A DNA stretch of 64,000 bases from Flammula alnicola (Eukaryota > Basidiomycota > Agaricomycetes > Agaricales > Strophariaceae): assembly GCA_015499995.1 (NCBI GenBank), contig JADNRV010000246.1, positions 1 to 64,000 on the forward strand, read 5' to 3'. The stretch's first letter is position 1; every line of letters starts with the position of its first letter. This document shows positions 1-11,509 of the stretch, one piece after another. The notes beneath the pieces are model-generated. The model ran no database searches. It was given only the letters and a program-made list of their open reading frames with translations, and was not told the origin of the DNA. A program made the position numbers and the translations under genes.

Positions 1-454
1 GAGATGCACCAGCTGGCAACGAGGAAGACGGCTCTAGCTGAAAGTTGGGTTCAACCATGGGTCGTTGAAGTGCTGGAGAGGAAGAAATATATCACCTGAA
101 GCTTTAGAAATTGCTTTGGAAGAGAACATGCTTTCCATACCTAGAGGTCTATCGTCAAAAGAATGGAAAAGCTCGAATATTCTTGAGTATTCGAACTACA
201 TAAGTACTACCGGAATTAAGTACTACCGGAATAAGTACGGCCCGGCAGAACCCGCTCGTGACTATAATTAGGTAAGAAAAAGGACTTGTTCCTTTGGCGT
301 GAGGCTTGTGGCCACCTGGTTACAGGTTAAGTTCTGCTGGCATCGACACGGTCTCGCTCTGACCATGCTATTTGAGCAACAATGAAAGCCGCCTCTTACT
401 CTTGTAAGTTCCAAAGCCATTAATCTCCTCCCTACCAACTTCTCTGAATTCGCG

Positions 455-1186
455 ATGCCTTTTGAAGCCAAACCCCCACTAAAACGCCGCAAGCTGACCA
501 GGAGTTCGACACCATCTCAGACGCCGACTTCTGCTCCTGTGAAGGTTCTTACGCCGACAACGAACACGAACAAAGGAACACCCGTCTGTGCAACATGCAA
601 CCGAGCTCTACAAAGCACAACTCCTGGCAGCATCATTCAATGCGCGATGTGCGTGAAAATGATATTTTTAGGCGCTTGCTTGTCATGTCGAAACAGCAGC
701 GCCACAGCTTTTCTTGGGCTGACTATTATTCCTATCAGATGTTTATTGACGACCTGTGCTGTGTGCTCACGTACATGCACTCATTCGGCGGCGTCCTTGC
801 CACCCACACCCCACTTGACATGGTCTCCTACACCCTCACCTTCTCCAGCAGCTTCTCCACGACGTTCCGTGCTGTCGCTTAACTCTTCTAACACGAATTT
901 GCCACTCATAGACTCGCCTCTGACTCCGACTCAGAACGCATTGGCCGGGAAGCGACGCAAATTCGCGGATGATGAAGATTTGCCGTCTTTCGCGGGAATA
1001 AAGGACTTGCCACTTGGTGAGGACCAAGGTGAATTTGGGCCGGGGTGTGGAAGGATCGTTTGTATGAATTGCTGTTACGAGGATACACACAAGTACGCCC
1101 TATCCTCATTGCTCTCCGTATCGCTCGCTGACCCTCACAGTAGCAACACAACAACATGCCTTAGTTGCTACGGATCGCGGACCTGA
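455..1186 (+). CDS. Cys-rich zinc-binding-type protein, 197 aa, 3 exons
   Basis: Exons 455..648, 739..1092 and 1141..1186 join to a 197-residue protein. The N-terminus is basic and nuclear-signal-like (LKRRKLTR). Cysteine pairs follow: CATC, then CAIC joined across the first intron to CAVCSRTC. After a Ser/Pro-rich linker the C-terminus has CGRIVCMNCC and CLSCYG, joined across the second intron. This spacing is that of a zinc-ribbon or GATA/PHD-like zinc-binding protein; no specific function is recognised. Introns are 90 nt (GTGCGT..CAG) and 48 nt (GTACGC..CAG). Both are multiples of three without stops, so the unspliced frame is open for 243 codons, but splicing restores compact Cys pairs. 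A CT-rich stretch follows the stop and is probably 3' UTR. Seen: frames and Cys pattern. Inferred: zinc binding and nuclear role. Confidence 0.7.
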   Translation: MPFEAKPPLKRRKLTRSSTPSQTPTSAPVKVLTPTTNTNKGTPVCATCNRALQSTTPGSIIQCAMCVKMIFLGACLSCRNSSATAFLGLTIIPIRCLLTTCAVCSRTCTHSAASLPPTPHLTWSPTPSPSPAASPRRSVLSLNSSNTNLPLIDSPLTPTQNALAGKRRKFADDEDLPSFAGIKDLPLGEDQGEFGPGCGRIVCMNCCYEDTHKYALSSLLSVSLADPHSSNTTTCLSCYGSRT

Positions 1187-4100
1187 ACACGACTCTGAAC
1201 GACTTCAAGCCCATCCTGGGCATATTTTTCTCTTTCCCATCTCACCAGCATGCCTCGATTTCCTTTTTTTCTGCCCACATCACTCAACTCAGTCACATTT
1301 CTCTTCCATCGGACAGCGCAAATTGTTATCTACACTCCTATTCCTTTTCATTATATCTTTCAATCGCACACCATACCACAATTGCTTACGATCTTACATT
1401 TCTTCACAAACCATACACCGTCTCTAATTGCATCTCGATTTTCCCAATAACCCCTCGTGTCGCCCAACCAACGCCCGTGTAACCCACGACTACCATGGGG
1501 TCCGCAAACGAAACCTGACCCTGACGGTGCCGCCTCTGGGCGATCAAGTGATAAAGATTACGGTACGATTGCCCTAATAAGCTAATTGCCCCAATAATCT
1601 AAGACAACGGAGTACCACATCATAGGCATCGCTCAATTGCCTCGATTCCGCGGCACCGACACACCAAATATCTACATGCCCAAAGGAATAGGATTGAAGG
1701 TCGACTCCAGCGTCGTCATCCTCTGCATAAGGACAAATTTCCGTTCTTGCTTTGATCATGGTCCGGTGGCGTTCGTTTTCGATGCCTCCGCGCCTGCCGC
1801 ACAAGCACACTCTGAGTACGGCTGCAACGTTGCCCATAACGGCCAATCGGCCAATATTAAATTCATGGATAAAACCAAATACCGAAATTTTATGATGTCT
1901 GTCAGCGTAAACCGAGGGCGAATTTCTCTGGAAAATGGGAAAAATTCCCTGAATATTTACACAGACTCGGGAACGATAGGGCGCTGTGAGATGGAATTGA
2001 TGCAGGGTCTTACGTACAAGCAATGTCAAGGAAAGATAAGAAGCTCCGAGCGCGGGTACTGTAAGTACAATGTGTAGGGTAACGATTACTGACTCCGACG
2101 CGGATTACTGACTTGGACGCGCTTGGGACGCGCAGCTTTATGAATTTGAATACCTTTAGGATGGGTGCCTAGATGTAGAGATATCAAAGGCCTTGAAATT
2201 TCAGTGACTGGTCCCGGCAGCCAGAAAAGAAATAGGTCGTCCTCTCCCTCTGTTTTCGGGGTGCAGATGTAATCATGTAACGGCTGAAGCTGGCTGACTC
2301 AAACGAAGTCTACGATGCCGTATGATACTTCAAAGCTTCAAGATCCTATCAGTACATTTCTATGCCGCAGTGCTGAGATGAAGTCGTACCGAAACCCTCC
2401 AGTGCGAAATAGATGTAGAATGGAATTGAAGGGCACTGATTTCGAGAACGAACAAAAAAAGATTTCAACTGACAATGATTCCGAGAACGAGAAAGGAAAA
2501 CTGTGGACCTGATCCTTAACTTTGTTCAGATGCTTTGAAGGTCGTTTCTACAGCCTGGATTGGGTGACTAATCTCAGAGCGTCCGGATATAATTTCAGCA
2601 TACCACAGGAAAAAATTGAGCTTTCGATAGAATACTACGAGGGCGGAATGGGCATGTTTCCGATAATTGGAATTCCATTCCTTATGGCGAGATATATTTA
2701 ACACCAATAAATACTGTTGGCATAAGGTGTGTTTTCGTCCACCCAAGCATCCTGCGAGGCTGTCTGAAAGTTTCAACGAATTTTATCTCTCAGAATCGGT
2801 CAGATGCTGGAGAGTTTGATAAAACAGACCGACCCATTAACGATGCCCCAGAATAATGCCTCTGAGGGTCCTCCGCTGCTAGCAGTTAGATTCGAGAGTC
2901 GAGACGGGTGCGGCGGATGCCGAGAACACTCACTCAAGGCCTTGGGTGTCTTAGATATGGGGTATTCTCTCGTCTGGAAAGTAGGGTTAATAGTTTTTGA
3001 CTGCATAAGGTTTCCCTTTATTCGTAAGTAAAATTCTCTCACCAATCAGAGCTTGCAAACTGCGCATCAGGAGCCATCCAGGGGGTAATGGCTCGAATGT
3101 CATAGGCCCAACCAATGCATGCACCAGGGAAATTTTCTATGTGCGTAGTTCCGACTTGAACGTGAAAAGACGTTTGATCCACATTCAACGGATTTTGAAG
3201 GCTGTAATTGGGAGGAGACGGGGACCAAACTTACTATGATAGGCCCAGGTCAGAGCCTAGCCGGGTTTATCCGTAAGTTTGAGGCGTTCAAACTTCAGTC
3301 CGATTTTCTCCTTACTCTGACAACAATATCTTGTCTTCTCCGATACTTTCTGTAACAGCGTCCTCGCGTTCACAATCCCCGCCTGTACTAGTCCCCTTTT
3401 AACGTGTTCTGTCGTATTATTGCTTGCAGTACTTGTGTCGACGCTTGATCTTGAAATGGACAACGGCGTTGTGTCTTCCTGACTCTTCAGATAGAAGCTT
3501 GGACTTGCAACTGACTCTATCGATCCCCAAATGTAAACACTCTTTCGGAATTCGAGGGACATTCACAGTCTGCTGCTGTTCTGGCAGGCGGATTAAATGG
3601 CCGTTCAATCTATGTGAATCATACTCTGGTGCTGAACCCCTTCCGGTCGTGCGGGTCACCTATTTCTATTTCTTGGGTGGAGCGGACAGGGCTTAGGCTT
3701 GGACGCGATGCAGGAAATGCTGTCGGAAGACTACAGGCTATTTGGGCATAATCCTGCTCATTCCAATCTTTTGTAACAGCGCCAGCTTCCGTCAAGTTAT
3801 CCGCATTTCTCGTCGAATCAGTACGGCTAATCAGGCCGCCAGCGGATTAACCTCTTGAAAGGAGATGACGAGAGAAAACAAAAAACAAAAGTGCTGTGAC
3901 ATAATGTTCTCATTGGGAGGGCAGAGTGGCCTTCACAGATACTCATCTCGGCTCGGTGTTCCCTTCGGGCATGCAACGACATGGCTGGATCTAAAATTCC
4001 GCTGCCCTAAATTCAGAATTATGGCCGACATGTCCGTACAAGTATACCTCTACGCAGCTATATCTTTCAGCGAGTCCGAGGTGGAATGCACTTTACCGCG

Positions 4101-5062
4101 GTGGCAAGAGCGCAAACCGACCATTTCTACTGGCCCTACTTATTCAAAGACCTGCAGCTTTATGCTTTTTCCGCATGGCGCGGTGATTGCTCTAGTAACA
4201 GCGATGAAAAAGGCTTCATGACGTGTTGGCGTGCACTCTAATATCCAGGGCAGTGCACAGCCGTATGATCGGCATGCGGAGCCGAAATAGGAGAATATAG
4301 ACGCCCATGCTACCATTAGCGCCTTACATACATCTGATCAGTCGGCGGTCGCATCCAAACCCTAATGGATACTAGACGTTATCGATGCCCTCTTCCTCCC
4401 ATCGTGCACTGTAATCCCTCGTGCGATCTGCAGGGTCACTAAACCGCCCATGGACCTAGCTTCGGACAAGGAAGACGTTCCTAGAATGTAATTTCGTCAT
4501 ACCACCGTCCACGAAGCTCTGTTATAGACGCAAAGTATCATGTTTTCCCCGTTGGGGAAACGACCGCCATGGGCATGTACACCCCATGCCCTTCCTGGTC
4601 TTCTCTGCCACTTTCAGCGGCATTATCATTCACGTTTGCCTGAGCTACTTCTGCCCAGCTCTGCGCTTTGACCTTATCATATGATCCGGATAGCGGAACA
4701 TTGTTCGAGCTGGAGGCGATGAAGGAGGTCCATGGTGTACTGTGTGCCATGTTTATAACGCTCCCGATGATTATTAGGGCTTAGTCCCGTCCAACTAAAT
4801 CAGCTTGGAGATACTGGGCACGGATACCCTCCATTCTTCGGTGTTGAAACTGGGCTGAAAGTGCATTACCATTTACAATGTTGACTCAGTTATGCTATGG
4901 TCTCGGACAAATAGTATGGTAATCGGGACCTCTGGCTACATCGTCAAGTGTATTTAACGGGAGTGAAAGACCGACGAAAATACAGTTCCTTTGCATATTT
5001 TCACATTCTCTGTTCTCCCGCACTCAAGCCTCACGCAAACGTTTCAAAGTTTCGCCTACTGC
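1187..5062. other. gene-poor stretch, no supported gene
   Basis: About 3.9 kb with only short, overlapping open frames on both strands. The longest pair (1637..2077 plus, 1574..2029 minus) overlap each other almost completely and show no recognisable domain. A minus-strand frame at 4538..4750 (70 aa, hydrophilic, starts MAHSTPWTSF) is the only other candidate and has no recognised relative. No tRNA, terminal inverted repeat or tandem repeat was noticed. Confidence 0.5.
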
Positions 5063-5459
5063 ATGTCTGGTACTCGTGGGTCTCTTACAATATTTCTCTG
5101 GACTTTGGCTAGTTGCTGACCATTCTCCCAACTATCGCGCTCAGAGAACTCCGCAATAAACCGCCTACATAACTTTTGTCAGGCTCTAGGATTTAACACA
5201 CCAGTCTACGAAATGTCTCATACAGGCCGGCGAAATGATGGCACACATATCGCCACAGTGTTCAGTAAGTCTTGAATATTTGAATACCCACTACCGATGA
5301 TGTAACAATGCTGAAACTGCGGAAATATCTATAGTTAATGGTACTCAATATGGATCTGGCAGTGGAAAGAACGCGACTGGCGCCAGAGAAGCTGCGGCAA
5401 GGGTGGCTCTTGTTGAGATGAATGTCCAGTACCCCGGCTACACTTATCATCTCGGTTGA
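5063..5459 (+). CDS. stand-alone dsRNA-binding domain protein, 85 aa
   Basis: Exons 5063..5075, 5145..5264 and 5335..5459 splice to 258 nt, 85 residues plus stop. Nearly the whole protein is one double-stranded-RNA-binding motif (DRBM). It has an N-terminal helix (INRLHNFCQALGF), then VYEMSHTGRRNDGTHIATVF for the first strands, the GSGSGKNATGAREAAARVAL loop and second helix, and a short tail ending YTYHLG. Intron 1 (5076..5144) starts GTGGGT and has a CTGAC branch site; intron 2 (5265..5334) starts GTAAGT. The 13-nt first exon encodes only MSGT plus one base, so automatic predictors could miss it. Role: the fold is known to bind dsRNA; with no enzymatic domain it could be an RNA-silencing cofactor or a competitor of other dsRNA-binding proteins (inference). 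Confidence 0.85.
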
Positions 5460-6179
5460 CCGTCTTCGTTCTGCGCACATATGTGGGTCGAGTTTGTGCC
5501 TGCTCAAACAAACATATTGACTTTCTCTATCGTCCCTTCCTCACCGTCCTCATTTAAGTGACAGGCGGTCTACAACATAACATAGTACTAGTAGTGTAAA
5601 TTTTCTTTGTTATCTCAAGCTATGTAGACTTCTCACTTAGATCTGTAGCCGTAGACACTAGAAGGTCCATTTTCTTGCCTGATATATTTCCTATAGAAGT
5701 TTGATTTTCCAGTTAGAATGTTGTACCTTGTGATAGATCTTTTGTAGTTTTGTAGATACTTTCTTTCACGTCTAAAGGTTCGAATGTAGTGAATGGTTTC
5801 AATTGTTCATGCCCAGATGCCGGTAACATCGCTTCCTACACGCATGCTCGGCTGTTACTTTCTCGCCGACATAATGTCATCATATATACAGATTGTGAGT
5901 CGGATTCCGTCCCACTGACCAGGGCGGGATGGTGGTATTGCCATGTCGGATTAAGTATGCTGTAATGGCCAACCCTGCCTCCTCGCACGCCTACAACGTT
6001 CGCGGGAGGTCACCGGTCAGCGCTCAAGCGCTCAGGGATCAGGGTTTGCTACTTATGTAGCCGAAATTGTGCTTTCCTGAAGAGCTATGGTCATGAGTGC
6101 AAAGAATCAAAAAACTTTTTTGTCGCTGTTGGTCGGCGCCTATCCTGCCCTGGGTAATCGCCAGCGGCAACGAAAGCGA
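5460..6179. other. intergenic, nothing recognised
   Basis: About 700 bases between the dsRNA-binding protein gene and the first tRNA. AT-rich sequence near 5580-5760 may be the 3' region of the upstream gene. No coding frame or repeat is supported. Confidence 0.4.
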
Positions 6180-6260
6180 TCGGGTATGGTGTAACGGCTG
6201 ACATTGCCGCCTCTCATGGAGTGCTCGCGGCAGCTCGGGGTTCGATTCCCCGTACCCGAA
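6180..6260 (+). tRNA. tRNA-Glu(CUC): tRNA-Glu(CUC) with 9-nt intron
   Basis: The acceptor stem TCGGGTA (6180-6186) pairs with TACCCGA (6253-6259), with discriminator A at 6260. The D-arm/A-box reads TGGTGTAACGG and the T-arm/B-box reads GGGGTTCGATTCCCC. The anticodon stem GCCGC/GCGGC encloses 16 nt: a 7-nt loop with anticodon CTC plus a 9-nt intron after position 37 (about TGGAGTGCT). The mature length is 72 nt, normal for eukaryotic tRNA-Glu. It decodes GAG. Confidence 0.93.
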
Positions 6261-6362
6261 TCGATCTTAGACTCGAACATTTATTTTTTGAAGTTCTCTG
6301 GTTTTCTTCCTTGAATGCTCAAGAAAATGAGTGCATATGTTCCATTGAATACCAAAAAAGAA

Positions 6363-6443
6363 TTCGGGTACGGGGAATCGAACCCCGAGCTGCCGCGAGC
6401 ACTCCATGAGAGGCGGCAATGTTAGCCGTTACACCATACCCGA
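6363..6443 (-). tRNA. tRNA-Glu(CUC): tRNA-Glu(CUC), inverted near-identical copy
   Basis: Reverse complement of the tRNA at 6180-6260 with one base difference seen: GGCTAACAT here versus GGCTGACAT in the D-arm region. It keeps the same acceptor stem, CTC anticodon, 9-nt intron and T-arm. The two genes face each other (3' ends inward) across about 102 bp, so the locus is a long inverted repeat with 81-bp arms. Either copy should be functional by structure. Confidence 0.93.
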
Positions 6444-6817
6444 TATGGTAATTGCGCCCAATGTTACTACATACTCATGCGTCCGTCCAGCTACTTCAAG
6501 GTCAGAACTAGGGAGCTCTTCTTTGCAATCTCTCTTGAAGTTTCTGTCCATTCATCAATCATATCAGCAATAGTCCATCTCTCAGTTGGCGAATCTGTCT
6601 TTATTCAAGCACAAAGTCAGATTGCCTCCAACAACGTTCGTCTTGACAGCTTGTGTGATTTCTTCATCTAATAATTTTTTGTATTCTGTTTGCGAACTTC
6701 AGTTGTGAGATCCGGTGAAAGGACGGCTACGTCGTCAATATAGACTTTACAGTATTTAATCGAGAGCACACATGAAATTAATTGTACCCAAAAGCTTCTA
6801 TGTATGGGTGCGAGAGT

Positions 6818-7942
6818 TTAGCTTCGTTTTGTCAACTTCCACCCGTGAACAGTGGAGCGAATCGATTCTTCCCCAGAGTCCTCGGGAAACATTGGCTAGC
6901 GAAACATCTAGAGTGAGGAGAGCGACCCGGACTGGATAATATGTAAAAACGTACTGGGAAGGTCTTGGTAAGAATCTCTACACACGTCCACCCACGTTCC
7001 TGCGCTTTGCTGAAGAATTCCATGTCTCGATGCGCGAGATGAGGACGGTGGTGTGAGTAGAATACAAGAACACAAGGCTCCGACTTGGGGTCCTCGGGTC
7101 GCAGTGGAGAGAGAACTAATTCGCAGGTCTTGAGCAAAGCGTCGTGCTGGAGAAGGGCTCAGTGAACCGATGGACGGTATTAAATTCGTTACATACCTGT
7201 GAGTGGTTGAATATGAGATCCGAAAGGATAATGATATCAAACGATTGAGGGTGTAATGTCGAAGGTAAAGCGTCCAGCAAGGGCTTCACCGCTTGTCCCC
7301 AGATATAACCCTGAGCGAACTGAGCAGTGCAAGAATAGCGGAAAACAGAAATCTGCATACCTGAACATCTACATGTTTACGTTCTTCCTCGGTTGTATTT
7401 TGCAACACATTATAGCTCATGTTATCCACTAAAGCGGCATCGGGATAATCTGTTATGACGACCTTTGAAATAAGGAGCATGAACGCGCCAGAAAACAAGG
7501 AAACCAGGTACACGAACGCACCTTCCCCACACCGTTCTTTGCAACCACGATACTAGGAAGACCGCCTCCCGCACCTAGCTCTAACACACAACGATCCTTA
7601 TATAGATCCACATTCGAATCCAAGAAGGATGCAAGAGCTAACGCGGCATTCCATCTATTGCGCGATCAGCATACCGACAGTCGAGGAACGATGACAGAAT
7701 CCACACTTACAGATAATGTGCCCACAATGGATGCGATCCGACCAATCTTATGTCGATCTTTCGCCAGTCGGCAGATAATGAGACTTTGTCATCATCGCGA
7801 GTGTACGTCGAGAGCGTTGGTTCCGGTGTGGGTGGCCTAGGTGGTTCCTTCTCAGTTTAGCCATTCAGACAAAGAGAGATATGGGAGATGAACTGACTGT
7901 AAACACGCTGTCTAGGTCGAGGCTCTCGTCGTCGGAAGCCAT
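6818..7942 (-). CDS. EFM7: EFM7-like protein N-terminal/lysine methyltransferase, 267 aa
   Basis: Seven exons (7898..7942, 7711..7850, 7522..7654, 7361..7462, 7197..7310, 6955..7146, 6818..6895) sum to 804 nt. The acidic N-terminus and EPPRPPTPEPT are followed by LVGSHPLWAHYLWNAA, the SAM-binding motif LELGAGGGLPS (about residue 92), TDYPDAALVDNM, GYIWG, and the family signature DIIILSDLIFNHSQ. The tail is STVHGWKLTKR. These are hallmarks of the nicotinamide-N-methyltransferase-like METTL family that includes yeast EFM7, which methylates the N-terminus and a nearby lysine of eEF1A in the cytoplasm. Length matches the family (about 250-270 aa). The 3' end of intron 1 is ambiguous by one codon (AAG in or out). 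All introns are 49-60 nt GT-AG. Substrate is inferred from family only. Confidence 0.9.
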
Positions 7943-8476
7943 CTTGATGTCTTGATGCCTGCTCGAGAAAATCTCCCGACGATTGGAGGTGTCTTGCTTG
8001 AAAAGTCGGGCGATGCCAAATAAAGACACTGCATTGCGACAATTTTTTGATGTCGATCACAGTCACTGCAGTTGAGATGATCAGTCTCATCAAGTTTCGC
8101 TTGGGCATTCCTTATTTTGCGGCCAGTTGACATGGCGACATGAGTGGGCGCTATCAAGGCGCTATATCGTTTGAGGCAATTCAACGCTCGTCGCTTGCCC
8201 CATGTGTACGCAAAATGATGAGATGATACAGGAGGTGAGGAGAAACCTCCGAAACTCGTGTAACCCTTCTGCGACTAGCATGGAGGACGTATAATCATTA
8301 AATTACGTAGAAATAGAAGATCCCTATATACATCATCCTTAAAGTAAGACGGGAAGTTATGTCCACAGATGTATGCTAATAGTCCTGAACGGGGCAGAGG
8401 TGAATGATGACACGAATGTCATGGACTTTTAGGTATGTGACGTACAAGGAACAACCACGTTCGTTCGGATCGTTCC
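7943..8476. other. intergenic between two minus-strand genes
   Basis: Holds the 5' flank of the EFM7-like gene and the 3' flank of the cupredoxin gene. Open frames here (e.g. minus 7912..8184) have no domain and appear to be non-coding or 5' leader. Confidence 0.4.
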
Positions 8477-9905
8477 TCAGAGCATAAGAGCCATGAGTGA
8501 GGAGACAGCGAGGCCGAATGGAAGTCCGAAGGAAGCCACAGTGGAGATGGCGGCGCTGGACGGCTCGGAACTGGGAGAGGTGGTGCCTGTAGAGCCAGTA
8601 GCGCTCCCTGATGCTGAAGTAGTGGTGTTCGCAGTGAGCTTGGCCAGCTCAAGGAATGCTTCGAAGTTGTTGGGACCCGACTCGACGGCGTTGATGGAGA
8701 AGACCATTCCAGCAGCGCAATGGCCGGTCTGCCCGCAATAACCCCAGATGGGCGCAGTCTGCAAGAAGAAAATAACTCAATTCACCCTGTTCTGAACGAA
8801 GCGTATGGAAGTGAGGTGGACGTACATCATTGATCGTGATCTGGAAAGTTGGGAACGTTGTGGCATTAGCTGCAACTGGCGTGCTATGATGATGTTAAAA
8901 TTTAGTTATCAGATGGCGGCATCAAACCAAGGCGCTGCTTACAATCCAGACTTGAATCCAGGGGTGCCGGTAGTCTGTTGCAAAGACTGGCAGGGGTTAA
9001 GGAAACTGGATTGGGTGACGGTGTGGTTCTTGGGGTGGAATTCGAATGTAACAGTGTCGCCAATGGAAGCAGAGATGTTGGCAGGACTGTAGTTCAAAAT
9101 GCCATTGGCGCCCACAATGATTTTGTGATCAACGGGGACGGGAGCAGGTGTAGGTGCTAAAGATAGTCGTCAAAAGGGAAGATAAATCAGTGAAAGAAGA
9201 TAGACGTACGAGGTGTGCCATCGTAGCTCGAGTAAGTGGTCGTATAGACTGAGCCGCCGAAGGTTACAGTGGCAGTCGCAGAAGCCCAATGAGGAGGCGG
9301 GGGCGTAACAAATGCGGTCGTGGATGAGGCGGTCGTGGATGAGGCAGCGGGAGGTGCTGACGATGCGGTCCCATTCTGAGCAATGGCGAGAGCCTTGAAG
9401 GCGCTGAAGGAATTGGGGGCCGGGTCAGCGGGAGGGTTGATGGCGAACACCATTCCTTGACCGCAGTGGCCCGTCTGCCTACAGTAGAACCAGATTGGTG
9501 TAGTTACATCTGGGACAGTGAACTGTCGACTCGGCAGGTTGGTTGTTCCGGCAGCTACAGGTACACTATCAACAGAATGATTATCCTGTTCCAAAGGAAT
9601 AGATGTCTTATACTTACAATCCAGTGTCGGCTCCTTGATTGAAAGCAACACACGGCGTATTAAATGATGATTGTGTTACGGTATGGTTCTTGGGGTTACT
9701 ATGAAGAGGTATGCGGTGAGCTGCAGCCATACCACGGGCAAAGAAGTATATCTCACAACATAAAATTAATCACGTCGCCTGGGTTGGCCTGAACGAATTC
9801 AGGACTATAAGCGAGGTTGCCACCAGCTCCAACTTGAACATCGATAGTAGCACCAAGAGCGACTGGAAGAGCAACCAAAGCAAAACCGATGGTAGAGGCG
9901 ATCAT
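8477..9905 (-). CDS. GPI-anchored two-domain cupredoxin (extracellular Ser-rich protein), 379 aa
   Basis: Six exons (9757..9905, 9618..9698, 9210..9565, 8943..9156, 8826..8883, 8477..8758) sum to 1140 nt. A signal peptide (MIASTIGFALVALPVALGA) is followed by two plastocyanin-like domains. Domain 1 has NPKNHTVTQ and YCRQTGHCGQGM; domain 2 has HPKNHTVTQ and YCGQTGHCAAGM. Each keeps the type-1 copper ligands His, Cys, His, Met. A Ser/Thr-rich linker with YSSYDGTP lies between them. The C-terminus is Ser/Thr-rich then hydrophobic (FGLPFGLAVSSLMALML), a GPI-anchor signal, so the protein should sit on the outer membrane or wall. Intron positions before the YCxQTGHC exons resemble each other but are not identical, fitting an internal duplication. 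The frame 9187..9651 is only exon 3 of this gene, not a separate gene. Confidence 0.9.
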
Positions 9906-10000
9906 TGTTTCGTGTCGTGAAGTCCGTTGGCGAGTCTAGAGTGATGTAGGAAGAAAAGAAAAAAACAAGGGGATGAGGGTCATCGCACAATTGACGCGTC

Positions 10001-10008
10001 TCTTTATA
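10001..10008 (-). promoter_or_regulatory. TATA box of the cupredoxin gene
   Basis: TATAAAGA on the minus strand, 96 nt before the cupredoxin ATG at 9905; typical spacing for a strongly expressed fungal gene. Confidence 0.6.
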
Positions 10009-10554
10009 CTCCCGTTTTTGGGCGCGCATCGCATCCCTGAGCATTTAAGTTAGAATTGAGAACCAGTTGAATGGAAGGCTCACCTGAAGGGCCCCCTGGA
10101 ATGCCGCTCGGGTTTCACGGAGCTTGCAAAGTGGCGGTAGAGGCGCCAGTCAGAAGTTACGACTGGATGGACTATATCGGAAATGATGTACGTTTTCGGA
10201 TCTGCCAAGACTCAACAGCGCTTTTGTGTTCCGAGACACAGGTTTGTTCTTCCCTATGGAGGCGACAAACAAACAAAAATTTAAAAATATGTAATGGGCT
10301 TTCCAGCAGGGGCATTGCGTGGTCAAGAAGCTGCATATGGAGAGAATCACGCCGCGATATAGGTATCCCGCCGTTGGAAAGCGTCACCTCCGAGTCTGTT
10401 AAATGCGATTGTGAGAATTTGGAAGATTTTGGACCCACCATACGGGAGGTCCAAAATAGCGCGGTGTCAGAAATGAAATCAGAACGACTCAGCTAGGGCC
10501 TTCTGAATGAACAACAAACAAGTTTAGAAGACAGCGCACACAGTCAAACGCAGC

Positions 10555-11312
10555 GTCCAATGAAATCGTCCATCAAGTGATTGACTGATGTGGCAGAACA
10601 CGTGAGAACCCCAATATGCCCGATGCGGTGCTCTGCCGCTCGTCCACTTGTCCAGCATTTCAGAACTGCCTTTCTCCTTCGATGTTCAGCTCAAAATTCC
10701 AGAAACAATAGCATATCATGGTTGCCATGCTCACAGCATGAGCCTCCGAGTCGCCATATGATCTGGAATCATATTCATGGGCGATTTGCTACTTGCACGG
10801 TATGACGGTTCCTCCGACAAATTCAACGAAAAAGTCAAGGAAAAGTGCGTGATTACATATTTAACTCCCAGCAGCTTTCCACGTTTTTTTCGTCCCATAT
10901 ACCCCTGTTATGCTCGCCTCAGGGTGTCAAGAAATCATCCATAGTCGATCGTTCCACGAAGTCCTCTTGGGAGATCGGCTCCATATACAGAATTTGCAAT
11001 CCTAGAAGTCCGCGTGGTGTTCGCACGGCAGATGGCATAGTGGGATGCAATGGCTTTGAAATTTTACCTTTCACTTTCGCTCAAAGGCATGGCGCGTCAC
11101 TGGCACCTGGCACTTGCTCTGATGCACAACAGTTGCATGCAAACCTCCATCACCTCCCCTCTCAATATTCATGGACCTCCGTGCCTATCTGAACCTTCGT
11201 TCGCTTTTAGACAGAAGAGAGAGCATGGATGTAGCTTGGAAGATGCCTCAAATCTTTTCGTACGCTGCATGGCCTTCGACTCCTCTGATGGCCATATATC
11301 TATGTGCAACTA
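10555..11312 (+). repeat. upstream-region repeat, copy A (no gene attached)
   Basis: Diverged copy of the 5' flank of the hydrolase gene family. Shared words with copy B include ATGCCCGATGCGGTGCTCT-like sequence, TTCCTCCGACAAATTCAA and CCAGCAGCTTTCC/CTCAGCAGCTTTCC. It is not followed by the hydrolase coding sequence; copy B begins shortly after. Confidence 0.7.
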
Positions 11313-11509
11313 GGTGCAACTTACCAACATAAGGAACCAACAGGAACCAACGATACGAATCCCAGGGGTTCCATCCAACCTTCGCGTCTTATTGTTCTGC
11401 GTCAAATTCGTTTCTAATTTTCTGACAGGTATCGCATTTTCTAGCTCGGTTGGACTGCGCCCTGTCAGATATCTTGCCTTTCATGCTAAGTATGTAGTTT
11501 GTTCAAAGA

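Noticed and set aside
1574..2077. Two long overlapping frames on opposite strands (151 and 146 codons)
   Set aside because: Neither shows a domain, signal peptide or spliced extension; overlap of both strands is expected by chance at this GC content.
9187..9651. Separate second cupredoxin gene
   Set aside because: The frame is the third exon of the two-domain gene; the GTACGT donor at 9209 and the acceptor at 9157 join it in phase to domain 2.
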